A stretch of 64,000 bases of DNA from UBA9676 sp963837105 (GTDB lineage Bacteria > Actinomycetota > Actinomycetes > Streptosporangiales > Streptosporangiaceae): the NCBI GenBank assembly GCA_963837105.1, contig CAWIMG010000035.1, positions 128,240 through 192,239 of the forward strand, in the 5' to 3' direction. Position 1 is the stretch's first letter. Each line of letters starts with the position of its first letter. The position numbers and the translations under genes were made by a program. Below are positions 1 through 7,144 of the stretch, one piece after another. A model generated the notes under the pieces. It did not search any database and was not told the origin of the DNA. It worked only from the letters and a program-made list of their open reading frames with translations.

Positions 1-1
1 C

Positions 2-730
2 CCCGATGTACTGCCCAACACCGACGGTGAGTTCGCGACACTGGTGCCGGACGGCCGGGCAGATCGTCCGCCCCGGGTGTGCATCTTGTTCGAATGGGTG
101 GCCGGGCGTTCCCTGCGGACCTGCCTGACCGAGCGGCGGTCAGCCGAGCTGGGCAGATTGTCGGCCCGCCTGAACCAGGACGGCGCGGCGTGGTCGCCAC
201 CCGGCGCGAAGGATGTGCTGCGGGCGGACCGCGTCCTGTACTGGCGGCTGCCGGAGCGGTTGCCGGAGGCCGGGTCGCGGTTCGGGTTCGGGACCTTGTT
301 CACCGATGCGCTGGCCCGTGCGCAGCTTGCGGTGGACTCGCTCTGGCAGAGCCCGCCGCACCCACCGCACCTTGTGCACGGCGACCTGACGCCGCAGAAC
401 GTGATTGTGTCGCCGCTGACCGGCCTGGTGCCCATCGACTTCCAGGACACGGTGCTGGGTTTCGAGATTCAGGATTTGTCGATCACCGTCGCCGCTTTGC
501 GGCGCTGGCCGGACGGTGACCGGCTCGCCGGTGCTTTCCACAGCGGATACACCGAGAACCGGCCCTGGCCAGATGTCTCGCCGGCCCTGTTCGAGTCACT
601 CATCGTCGCCCGGGGCCTGCAGCAGCTGAACCTGACACTGAACATCGCCGGCACCGACGGGCTGGACAGCTACGTGGCCAGCCATGCCGAGCGGGTTCGC
701 GCCTGGCTGCGGTCCCCGGACGGCCGGTGA
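2..730 (+). CDS. Phosphotransferase (APH/choline kinase-like fold), 5' end outside window
   Basis: This is the C-terminal part of an APH-family small-molecule kinase. The frame is open to the left edge, so the true start lies outside the window; the first internal start is a GTG at 44. The catalytic loop HGDLTPQN is followed by the metal-binding segment PIDFQD, the order seen in aminoglycoside and homoserine kinase-like phosphotransferases. About 240 residues are visible, and the N-terminal nucleotide-binding lobe is mostly missing. The substrate cannot be told from this part. The gene is followed on the other strand by tRNA-Tyr, so it ends its transcription unit. Confidence 0.75.
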   Translation, partial: PDVLPNTDGEFATLVPDGRADRPPRVCILFEWVAGRSLRTCLTERRSAELGRLSARLNQDGAAWSPPGAKDVLRADRVLYWRLPERLPEAGSRFGFGTLFTDALARAQLAVDSLWQSPPHPPHLVHGDLTPQNVIVSPLTGLVPIDFQDTVLGFEIQDLSITVAALRRWPDGDRLAGAFHSGYTENRPWPDVSPALFESLIVARGLQQLNLTLNIAGTDGLDSYVASHAERVRAWLRSPDGR

Positions 731-773
731 CCCGGCCAGGGGCACCGAAGTGCCCCCAAGCCGCGATGGTGAC

Positions 774-858
774 TGGTGGCAGGTGATGGATTCGAACCAT
801 CGAAGGCGAAGCCGACGGTTTTACAGACCGCTCCCTTTGGCCGCTCGGGCAACCTGCC
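774..858 (-). tRNA. tRNA-Tyr (anticodon GTA)
   Basis: Read on the minus strand, the sequence folds as a class II tRNA. It has a 7-bp acceptor stem (GGCAGGT pairing with ACCTGCC), an anticodon loop CTGTAAA with anticodon GTA, a long variable arm typical of bacterial tRNA-Tyr, and a T arm GATGGTTCGAATCCATC. The 3' CCA is encoded (TGG at 774-776). A TATTCT box at 888-893 (minus strand) sits about 30 bases upstream of the mature 5' end and could be the -10 element; no good -35 was found. Confidence 0.95.
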
Positions 859-965
859 GCGCGCCGCCCCGTGGACGGGCACAGTGAAGAATAGCGGACC
901 CACGGGCAGCTCGTCGCGCGGGCAGCGCCTGGCCGGCAGGCCAGCCAGCCCGCCGGGACGCCGGG

Positions 966-1015
966 TAAAAGCCGCCCCGTCCCGCACCCTCGGGGGATGA
1001 GCGGGACGGGGCGGC
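966..1015 (-). terminator. Strong intrinsic terminator, minus strand
   Basis: A perfect 15-bp inverted repeat (971-985 with 1001-1015) encloses a 15-base loop. On the minus strand it is followed at once by TTTTA (970-966). On the plus strand there is no T tract, so it should act only on leftward transcription. No annotated minus-strand protein gene ends here, which is why the candidate small RNA between this terminator and the element at 1134-1160 is proposed. Confidence 0.7.
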
Positions 1016-1127
1016 CAGGCCGGGCGCTGGGGATCACACACCGGCCGGGGACCCTCCGGGAAGGCGGAGTTTCCCGCGGCCAGAGCCGAGCAGCGCCCGG
1101 GGTCTGGCGACCACGTTGTGCTCTATG
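966..1127 (-). ncRNA. Candidate small RNA between an ECF-like promoter and an intrinsic terminator
   Basis: A leftward transcript starting just past the CGTC box at 1134-1137 would end about 160 bases later at the 15-bp terminator. The interval has no convincing protein gene. It contains a second hairpin (arms CTCCG/CGGAG inside GGGA/TCCC, around 1040-1075). This is inferred from promoter and terminator spacing only; no RNA family was recognised. Confidence 0.3.
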
Positions 1128-1133
1128 CAGTCG

Positions 1134-1160
1134 GACGCCCCAGCGGCGGGATCGGTTGAC
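1134..1160 (-). promoter_or_regulatory. ECF-type promoter element, minus strand (site F)
   Basis: On the minus strand the -35-like box GTCAACC (1160-1154) is followed after exactly 16 bases by CGTC (1137-1134). Box sequence and spacing match six other sites in the window. It points left, toward the terminator at 966-1015 and tRNA-Tyr. On the plus strand the same bases read GGTTGACA, which could be an unrelated -35 for the YajQ gene, but no -10 lies at a suitable distance. Confidence 0.45.
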
Positions 1161-1235
1161 ACGCGATGCCGGCTGGCGCCGGCGAGCAGTAGCCTCTTGA
1201 CCGTCGGTGACCCCCCGACCGGAGAAGGAGCAGCC

Positions 1236-1730
1236 ATGGCCGCTGAGTCATCGTTCGACATCGTGAGCCGGCTCGACCGCCAGGAAGTCGACAACGCCCT
1301 CAACCAGGCCGCCAGGGAAATCGGCACCAGGTTCGACTTTCGCGGGGTGGGAGCGTCCATCGCCTGGTCTGGGGACCACGCCGTCGACATCCGCGCCAAC
1401 AGCGAGGAGCGGGCCAAGGCGGTGCTGGATGTGTTCAAGGAGAAGCTGGTCAGGCGGGGAGTCTCGCTGAAGACTCTGGACGCGGGTGAGCCGCGCGCCT
1501 CCGGCAAGGAGTACCGGCTGGCGGTCGCGCTCAAGGAGGGCATCTCCAGCGACGATGCCCGGCGGATCTCCAAGCTCATCCGGGACGAGGGCCCCAAGGG
1601 GGTCCGGGCCCAGGTGCAGGGTGAGGAACTGCGCGTCTCGGCCAAGAAGAAGGACGACCTCCAGGCGGTCATCGCGCTGGTGAAGGACGGCGACTTCGGC
1701 CTCGCGCTGCAGTTCGTCAACTACCGCTGA
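1236..1730 (+). CDS. YajQ-family nucleotide-binding protein
   Basis: 164-residue cytoplasmic protein of the YajQ/DUF520 family, whose members bind nucleotides including cyclic di-GMP and act as effectors. The start ATG is preceded by GGAGAAGGAG at 1221-1230, and the protein begins MAAESSFDIVSRLDRQEVDN, a typical family N-terminus. Diagnostic segments include EIGTRFDFRG, GKEYRLAVALKEGIS and the C-terminal DFGLALQFVNYR. Length matches the family (about 160 residues). It appears to be a single-gene unit between tRNA-Tyr and the convergent ABM-like gene. Its cellular role here cannot be read from context. Confidence 0.9.
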   Translation: MAAESSFDIVSRLDRQEVDNALNQAAREIGTRFDFRGVGASIAWSGDHAVDIRANSEERAKAVLDVFKEKLVRRGVSLKTLDAGEPRASGKEYRLAVALKEGISSDDARRISKLIRDEGPKGVRAQVQGEELRVSAKKKDDLQAVIALVKDGDFGLALQFVNYR

Positions 1731-1768
1731 CACCCGGCCGGGTTCGGGTACAGGCCCTGATCAGCGCC

Positions 1769-2062
1769 TTACCCGGCTGGCCAGGCGGTAGCCGCGACTT
1801 CCCGCAGTTCGCAGCGTGTGACGGCCGCTCCAGCCTGGGGAGTGGCGCCGACGGCGAACCGGCCAGCGAACGCCTGGGCCTGCTCCTCGGTGTCCCAGAT
1901 GGTGAGCGAAAGCCCGATGCCATCGTCATTGCCCATGAGCCAGGTGCCCGCCTGGAAGCCCGGCATCTGGCTGATCGCGGGCACCAGCTGCTCGCGAATG
2001 CCACGAAGGCCGGCCTCACGGTCCACGTCACCGACGTTGACCTCGATCAGGACTGCGCGCAT
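1769..2062 (-). CDS. Small ABM-fold (ferredoxin-like) protein
   Basis: 97-residue protein beginning MRAVLIEVNVGDVDREAGLR. The pattern of a beta strand, a helix around LVPAISQMPGF, then GTWLMGNDDGIGLSLTIWD and a second helix EEQAQAFAGRF, fits the dimeric alpha-beta barrel (antibiotic biosynthesis monooxygenase, ABM) fold. Such proteins range from heme-degrading monooxygenases to uncharacterised small enzymes, and no catalytic signature allows a finer call. A clear GGAGG lies 8 bases upstream of the ATG. It follows the MFS gene on the same strand after 68 bases and may be co-transcribed. Confidence 0.7.
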   Translation of the reverse strand: MRAVLIEVNVGDVDREAGLRGIREQLVPAISQMPGFQAGTWLMGNDDGIGLSLTIWDTEEQAQAFAGRFAVGATPQAGAAVTRCELREVAATAWPAG

Positions 2063-2130
2063 CGGCTGTTTCCTCCTGGTACCCGGATACCCGCGAGCGC
2101 GGACGCTGCGATAGATCCGAGACTAGTCAC

Positions 2131-3309
2131 CTACCGCTGAGCGGGCTGCGCCGCCGGGCTGGCCGTGCCCGGCTGGTGCCCGGCGCGGAAGGTGAGGGCC
2201 AGCATCACCGCACCGGACACCAGCACCGCCGCGCCCGGCCCGAACAGCGCCCACCGGGTGCCTGCCAGCGCGGCGATGCCAACCACCACGAAGGAGCCGG
2301 CCGGCACGAAACCCATCCAGCCCGCGTTGTAGGCGCTGAGCGCGTAGCCACGCTGATGCGCGGGGGTGTGCTGCTGCACATAGACGGTGGCGCTCACGGC
2401 GAACAGCTGGATGGCCGCGCCGATGGCCACCATCATCAGGTCGTAGGCGGCGGCGACCGGCATCACCGCCGCCGTCATCTCGACCGCCCCGAACACGGTC
2501 GCCCAGGCCAGGAATTCCCGGTAGCTGGGATCCGGCCGCCGCGACGAGTAGTAGCTGGCCGCGATCCCGCCGGCCGCCATGCAGGTGCCGAACAGGCCGA
2601 ACCCCAGTGAGCCCAGCTGGAAGACCCGGGTGGCCATGAGCGGATTGGTGACCTCGAACTGGATGCCAAACCCGCCGACCAGCAATGCCATCGCCGCCGC
2701 CACCTGGACTGTCCGCGGCAGATCCAGCAGCCAGCGGAACCTGCGGGCGGCGGGGCGGCCCGGGCCCGTGGCGGCTGCGGCCTGCCGCACCACCCGCGCC
2801 AGCCCGGCCAGCACGCCGATCACCAGCGCATACGACGCGGCGTCGAGCAGGAACACGGTGGCTTCGCCGCTGACCGCGATGATGATCCCGGCCAGCGCCG
2901 GTCCCAGGATCTTCGTCATGCCGGTGATCGCCGCATACAGCGAGGTACCACGGCGCAGTTCGGCACCGCCCACCAGGTCGAGCATGAACGCCTGGCGGGC
3001 CGGGACATCCACGGCCAGCACGCAGCCGACCGCGAACGACACCGCCCACAGGTACCAGACCGGCACCGGCCCCGCCAGCAGCGGCACGGCCAGGGCCAGT
3101 GACCCAGCCGCCAGTGCGCACTGGGTGATGATGAGCACCCGCACCGCCCGGTGGCGGGCGACGATCGTGCCGGCCCGGCGGGCGAACAGCAGCAGTGGCA
3201 GGAACTGGGCGGCCACCAGGGTCGACAGCACCACGGCGCGGCCGGCCGCCAGCTGGATCGTCAGCCAGTACAGCGCGGTGAGGCTCATCGCCGTCCCGGT
3301 GATCGACAC
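2131..3309 (-). CDS. MFS transporter, N-terminus interrupted by an in-frame stop
   Basis: Major facilitator superfamily protein of the EntS-like/MFS_3 type, with about 11-12 hydrophobic segments, probably an exporter in the cytoplasmic membrane. The open frame starts at a GTG (3309) with no ribosome site and begins inside the first membrane helix. In the same frame, an ATG at 3381 with a well-placed GGAGG (3388-3392) encodes 18 residues ending GFRW, then a TAA (3325-3327), then AGSQAVSITGTAM. FRxxWAGxxVS is the usual family N-terminus, so the stop replaces a codon in TM1. Either the gene is broken, the base calls are wrong, or translation restarts at 3309. Substrate unknown. Confidence 0.75.
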   Translation of the reverse strand: MSITGTAMSLTALYWLTIQLAAGRAVVLSTLVAAQFLPLLLFARRAGTIVARHRAVRVLIITQCALAAGSLALAVPLLAGPVPVWYLWAVSFAVGCVLAVDVPARQAFMLDLVGGAELRRGTSLYAAITGMTKILGPALAGIIIAVSGEATVFLLDAASYALVIGVLAGLARVVRQAAAATGPGRPAARRFRWLLDLPRTVQVAAAMALLVGGFGIQFEVTNPLMATRVFQLGSLGFGLFGTCMAAGGIAASYYSSRRPDPSYREFLAWATVFGAVEMTAAVMPVAAAYDLMMVAIGAAIQLFAVSATVYVQQHTPAHQRGYALSAYNAGWMGFVPAGSFVVVGIAALAGTRWALFGPGAAVLVSGAVMLALTFRAGHQPGTASPAAQPAQR

Positions 3310-3470
3310 CGCCTGGGAACCCGCTTACCAGCGGAAGCCCGCGCTGGCGACCCTGCTGGTCCCGGCCGGGGCAGCAGGCATGCGGGACCTCCGGTGGGCA
3401 GCGGGATGGGCTTACCGCCGAGCCTAGGTCCTTCCCGGCCTGGCCGTGGCGCCGCGTCAGCGGCTCCCGG

Positions 3471-3884
3471 TCAGCCGCGTCCGGGATCGGGATCGGGCGG
3501 CGGCGGCACCTCCCACATCCACTCCCGCAGCCGGGCCTGCTCATGGGTGAGCTCGGCGATGCCGGTCCCGGCGTAGGAGAACTCCGGCGACCAGAACAGC
3601 GCGTCGTATGGGCACGCCTCGACGCAGATCCCGCAGTACATGCAGAGTGAGAAGTCGATCGCGAACCGGTCCAGCGCGTTGCGGACCCGGCGGCCGGGTG
3701 CCTGCCCGGGCACCGGCTCCTTGTGCGACTCGATGTAGATGCACCAGTCCGGGCACTCCCGCGCGCACAGCATGCAGGCCGTGCAGTTCTCCTCCAGCAG
3801 CGCGATCACGCCGCGGCTGCGCGGCGGCAGTTCCGCAGGGTCACTGGCGCCGGGAGCACCGTCGCCGGGCGGCCGGGCGGTCAT
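3471..3884 (-). CDS. NuoI-like 2x[4Fe-4S] ferredoxin subunit, second copy
   Basis: 137-residue iron-sulfur protein homologous to NuoI. It has two complete CxxCxxCxxxCP motifs, CTACMLCARECP near residue 34 and CMYCGICVEACP near residue 79, which would bind two [4Fe-4S] clusters and pass electrons between a soluble donor and NuoB. It is much shorter than the main NuoI (25671-26318). The ATG at 3884 overlaps the TGA of the upstream NuoC-like gene (ATGA), so the three genes nuoB-C-I are translationally coupled. The C-terminus is rich in Pro and Asp. No other complex I genes are in this unit. Confidence 0.8.
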   Translation of the reverse strand: MTARPPGDGAPGASDPAELPPRSRGVIALLEENCTACMLCARECPDWCIYIESHKEPVPGQAPGRRVRNALDRFAIDFSLCMYCGICVEACPYDALFWSPEFSYAGTGIAELTHEQARLREWMWEVPPPPDPDPGRG

Positions 3885-4429
3885 GGCGGCTGCCACCCCT
3901 CGGGCACGCCGGGCGGGGCCAGCCGCCGCCGGGCCGGTGGCACTTCCCGCTCTCCTGGCTCCTTCGCCCCCGGCCACTCCTGCGCCGCCCGGGCCGCCAG
4001 CGCGAAATCCTTGCGCAGCGGGTGCCCCTCGAAGCCAGCGGGCAGGAGCAGCGGGACCGGGTACGGGTGGCCGTCGAACACCACACCGAACATTTCCGCC
4101 GTCTCCCGCTCGTGCCACGCCGCGCCCCGGTAGATGCCGGTGACCGTGGGCAGCACCGGCGCCGGCCGGGCCAGCACGGTCCGGGCCAGTACGTGGTGAC
4201 GGCCGGTGAGCGAGTACAGGTGCGCGACCACGGCGATGCCCGCGGCCTGCTCGTCGACTCCGGTGAGCCAGTCGAAGAAGGCACAGTCCAGCCGGTCCCG
4301 GGCAAAGGTGACCGCTGCCAGCCAGTGCTCCGGCGGCACCCGCAGCAGCACCCCGTGGTGGTCGGGCTCACAGCTGACACCGGCTGGCAGGCCGTCCCGC
4401 ACCGCCGCGGCGATCTGCTCCGGCGTCAC
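3881..4429 (-). CDS. NuoC-like 30-kDa complex I subunit, second copy
   Basis: 182-residue homologue of NADH dehydrogenase subunit C, part of the peripheral arm that holds NuoB and NuoD in complex I. The family signature WHERETAEMFGVVFDGHP is near residues 107-123, followed by LLLPAGFEGHPLRKDF. The GTG start at 4429 overlaps the NuoB-like stop codon. The last 35 residues are Pro/Arg-rich and unlike the main NuoC (33533-34270). Because no NuoD or membrane subunit is encoded nearby, it must work with subunits from the main operon or in a smaller complex. Confidence 0.8.
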   Translation of the reverse strand: MTPEQIAAAVRDGLPAGVSCEPDHHGVLLRVPPEHWLAAVTFARDRLDCAFFDWLTGVDEQAAGIAVVAHLYSLTGRHHVLARTVLARPAPVLPTVTGIYRGAAWHERETAEMFGVVFDGHPYPVPLLLPAGFEGHPLRKDFALAARAAQEWPGAKEPGEREVPPARRRLAPPGVPEGWQPP

Positions 4430-4884
4430 CGCGCGGGCTCCGGGTCCAGCAGCAGGTGCACGGCTGCGAGCAGGGCCTCCGGCCGTGGCGGGCAGCCGGG
4501 CACGTACACATCCACCGGGACGAACTGGTCCACCCCCTTGGTGACGCAGTACGAGTCCCAGTACGGACCCCCGCTGCTGGCACAGGCGCCAAACGACAGC
4601 ACCCGCCGGGGCTCGGGCGTCTGCCGGTAGGCGGCCAGCACGAACGGGGCCAGTTTGTCGGTCACGGTGCCGGCCACGACGAAGACGTTGCGCACCGCCG
4701 CGGGCACGGCGGCCGGGGCCTGCTCCTGCCAGCGCCGGAGCGCGGCCGCGACCTCGACGGCGCAGCAGGCCAGGCCGGCGTCGAACACCGCGAGCGTGCA
4801 CCCCCGGCCGGCGTCCAGGATGACGACACCAGCACCGGTCCCGGCGCCCGGCTGGCGGGGGGCGGGCAGGTCAACCGCAGCCAT
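4426..4884 (-). CDS. NuoB-like complex I subunit, second copy
   Basis: 152-residue homologue of NuoB, the subunit carrying cluster N2, the last electron carrier before quinone. All four cysteine ligands are present: the CC pair in GLACCAVE, C in SFGACASSGG, and C in VPGCPPRPEA. The N-terminus is shorter and Gly/Ala-rich, and the sequence clearly differs from the main NuoB at 34267-34836, so this is an old paralogue. It is the first gene of a three-gene minus-strand unit (nuoB-C-I) that diverges from korAB across a 388-bp gap. A link with ferredoxin oxidation is inferred from that context. Confidence 0.8.
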   Translation of the reverse strand: MAAVDLPAPRQPGAGTGAGVVILDAGRGCTLAVFDAGLACCAVEVAAALRRWQEQAPAAVPAAVRNVFVVAGTVTDKLAPFVLAAYRQTPEPRRVLSFGACASSGGPYWDSYCVTKGVDQFVPVDVYVPGCPPRPEALLAAVHLLLDPEPAR

Positions 4885-4975
4885 TCCGCCAGCCTAAGGC
4901 CCGCGCCTGGCGGGCACCGGCCGGCCGGGCAGAGGCGGAAACCGGCCACTGGACGCAAAGGTTTGCAAAAGTTCG

Positions 4976-5002
4976 GTGAACCGCCCGTGACGGCCACGCG
5001 TC
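4976..5002 (+). promoter_or_regulatory. ECF-type promoter element upstream of korAB (site G)
   Basis: GTGAACC (4976-4982), 16 bases, then CGTC (4999-5002), the same spacing as the other six sites. It lies about 270 bases before korA in the 388-bp gap between the NuoB-like gene and korA. The rest of the gap (4885-5272) holds no gene; a TATGAT at about 5019-5024 could be an alternative vegetative -10, but without a clear -35. Confidence 0.4.
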
Positions 5003-5272
5003 GTATGACATGAAGGGTATGATTGAGCGTGGAACTGTTATACAGGTGGGGAAATCCGGGACAGGTGTCAACCCCAGTCCCGGCAAAGCATGCGATCTGC
5101 GTCACAGTCCCGTTTATGCGCGTGTGTACGACCTCCCGCGACCCGTCCTCGCGGGTAGCCTGACGACGTCCAAAATCAAGAAATCCCGAGGCCAGCAGGG
5201 CATCGGGCAGCGCACACGGACCCACGCCGGCACCGGCGCCCGCCCGCGGCGCGTCGAGGAGGTTCTCCTACC

Positions 5273-7144
5273 GTGGCCAAGCAGGTCCACCAGCTTGATC
5301 GTGTCATCATCCGTTTCGCCGGCGACTCCGGTGATGGCATGCAGCTCACCGGTGACCGCTTCACGCAGGAGACGGCCGCCTTCGGCAATGACCTTTCCAC
5401 CCTGCCCAACTTCCCGGCCGAGATCCGCGCACCGGCCGGCACCCTGCCCGGCGTTTCCAGCTTCCAGCTTCATTTCGCCGACCACGACATCCTGACCCCC
5501 GGCGACGCACCCGACGTGCTGGTCGCGATGAACCCGGCGGCGCTCAAGGCGAACCTCGGCGACCTGCCGCGCGGCGCGGACATCATCGCCAACACCGACG
5601 AATTCACCAAGCGCAACCTGAGCCGGGTCGGCTACCAGGCCAGCCCGCTGGAGGATGGGTCGCTCGCGGCCTACAACATCCACGCGGTGCCGATCACCTC
5701 GATGACCGTCAAGGCGCTGGAAGAATTCGAGATCACCCGCAAGGACGCCGAGCGGGCCAAGAACATGTTCGCGCTCGGGCTGCTCTCCTGGCTGTACAAC
5801 CGGCCGCTGGAGGGCACCGTCGAGTTCCTGGAGTCCAAGTTCGCGGCCAAGCCGGAGATCGGCCGGGCGAACGTGGCGGCCTTCCAGGCCGGCTGGAACT
5901 ACGGCGAGACGACCGAGGCGTTCTCGGTCCAGTACGAGGTCAAGCCCGCCAGCCTGAAGCCGGGCCGCTACCGCAACATCACCGGCAACGTCGCCCTCGC
6001 CTACGGCCTGGTCGCCGCGTCGCGCCGGTCCGGGCTGCCGCTGTTCCTCGGCTCCTACCCGATCACGCCGGCCTCCGACATCCTGCACGAACTGGCCAAG
6101 CTCAAGCGGTTCGGGGTGCGCACCTTCCAGGCCGAGGACGAGATCGCCGGCGTGGGTGCCGCGCTGGGCGCCGCGTTCGGCGGCGCACTGGGCGTCAGCA
6201 CCACCTCCGGGCCAGGGATGTCGCTGAAGGAGGAGACGATCGGGCTGGCTGTCTCGGTCGAACTGCCGCTGATCATCTGTGACGTCCAGCGGGCCGGCCC
6301 GTCCACCGGCATGCCTACCAAGACCGAGCAGGCCGACCTGCTGATGGCCCTGTACGGGCGGAACGGTGAGTCGCCGGTCCCGGTGCTCGCCCCGGCCACC
6401 CCGAGCGACTGCTTCGACATCGCCATCGAGGCGGTGCGGATCGCCACCAAGTACCGGACCCCGGTCATCATCCTGTCCGACGGCTACCTGGCCAACGGCT
6501 CCGAGCCGTGGCGGATCCCGGTGGTCGCCGACCTGCCCAAGCTGCGGGACGAGTTCTCGTTCTCCAGCCCCAAGGACTGGCAGGCCGAAGATGGCGGCGC
6601 GCTGGAGTTCCAGCCCTTCCGGCGGGACCCGGCGACACTGGCCCGGCCATGGGCGATCCCGGGCACGCCCGGGCTGGAGCACCGGATCGGCGGCATCGAG
6701 AAGGCCGATGTGACCGGCGCGATCTCCTACGACCCCGGCAACCACGACATGATGGTGCGGCTCCGCCAGGCCAAGATCGACGGCATCGCGCACGACATCG
6801 GCCCGCTGGTGGTGGACGACCCGAACGGTGACGCCCGGGTGCTGGTGCTCGGCTGGGGCTCGACCTTCGGCTCGATCGGCGCCGCGGTCCGCCGGGCCCG
6901 GCAGTCCGGCGGCTCAGTCGCCCAGGCTCATCTGCGCTATCTCAACCCATTCCCGGCCAATCTGGGCGAGGTGCTGGCCGCCTATGACAAGGTGCTGGTC
7001 CCGGAGATCAACCTGGGCCAGCTCGCGCTCCTGCTGCGCGGCCGCTACCTGGCCGACGTCATCTCCTATAACCGGGTCCGCGGCCTCCCGTTCAAGGCAG
7101 CCGAACTGGCCGGGGTCATCCAGGATGTGATCGCCAATGTCTGA
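5273..7144 (+). CDS. korA: 2-oxoacid:ferredoxin oxidoreductase, alpha subunit (2-oxoglutarate type)
   Basis: 623-residue alpha subunit of the oxygen-tolerant KorAB type. With the beta subunit it oxidises 2-oxoglutarate (or another 2-oxoacid) to the acyl-CoA with ferredoxin as acceptor, replacing or supplementing the NAD-linked TCA enzyme. The N-terminal gamma-like domain starts RFAGDSGDGMQLTGDRF. The pyrimidine-binding domain follows at about residue 240 with LGSYPITPASDILHELAKL, and a C-terminal transketolase-like domain carries VLVLGWGSTFGSIG. The GTG start has GAGGAGG 10 bases upstream. It overlaps korB by 8 bases, and a NuoB-C-I mini-cluster diverges upstream. Confidence 0.93.
   Translation: MAKQVHQLDRVIIRFAGDSGDGMQLTGDRFTQETAAFGNDLSTLPNFPAEIRAPAGTLPGVSSFQLHFADHDILTPGDAPDVLVAMNPAALKANLGDLPRGADIIANTDEFTKRNLSRVGYQASPLEDGSLAAYNIHAVPITSMTVKALEEFEITRKDAERAKNMFALGLLSWLYNRPLEGTVEFLESKFAAKPEIGRANVAAFQAGWNYGETTEAFSVQYEVKPASLKPGRYRNITGNVALAYGLVAASRRSGLPLFLGSYPITPASDILHELAKLKRFGVRTFQAEDEIAGVGAALGAAFGGALGVSTTSGPGMSLKEETIGLAVSVELPLIICDVQRAGPSTGMPTKTEQADLLMALYGRNGESPVPVLAPATPSDCFDIAIEAVRIATKYRTPVIILSDGYLANGSEPWRIPVVADLPKLRDEFSFSSPKDWQAEDGGALEFQPFRRDPATLARPWAIPGTPGLEHRIGGIEKADVTGAISYDPGNHDMMVRLRQAKIDGIAHDIGPLVVDDPNGDARVLVLGWGSTFGSIGAAVRRARQSGGSVAQAHLRYLNPFPANLGEVLAAYDKVLVPEINLGQLALLLRGRYLADVISYNRVRGLPFKAAELAGVIQDVIANV

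Noticed and set aside
1155..1160. TTGACA on the plus strand as a -35 for the YajQ gene
   Set aside because: The nearest -10-like box (TAGCCT) is 28 bases away, too far; the minus-strand reading with exact N16 spacing fits better.
3471..4884. The nuoB-C-I set as decayed leftovers of a full second nuo operon
   Set aside because: All cysteine ligands and signatures are intact and the three genes overlap by 4 bases each, which argues for selection as a unit.
5019..5024. TATGAT as a vegetative -10 for korA
   Set aside because: No acceptable -35 lies 16-18 bases upstream. Kept only as an alternative in the promoter entry.
5067..5073. Another GTCAACC in the korA upstream gap
   Set aside because: There is no CGTC 16 bases downstream (ATGC instead). 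Other isolated GTCAACC copies, such as those near 4866 and 8851, fail the same test.
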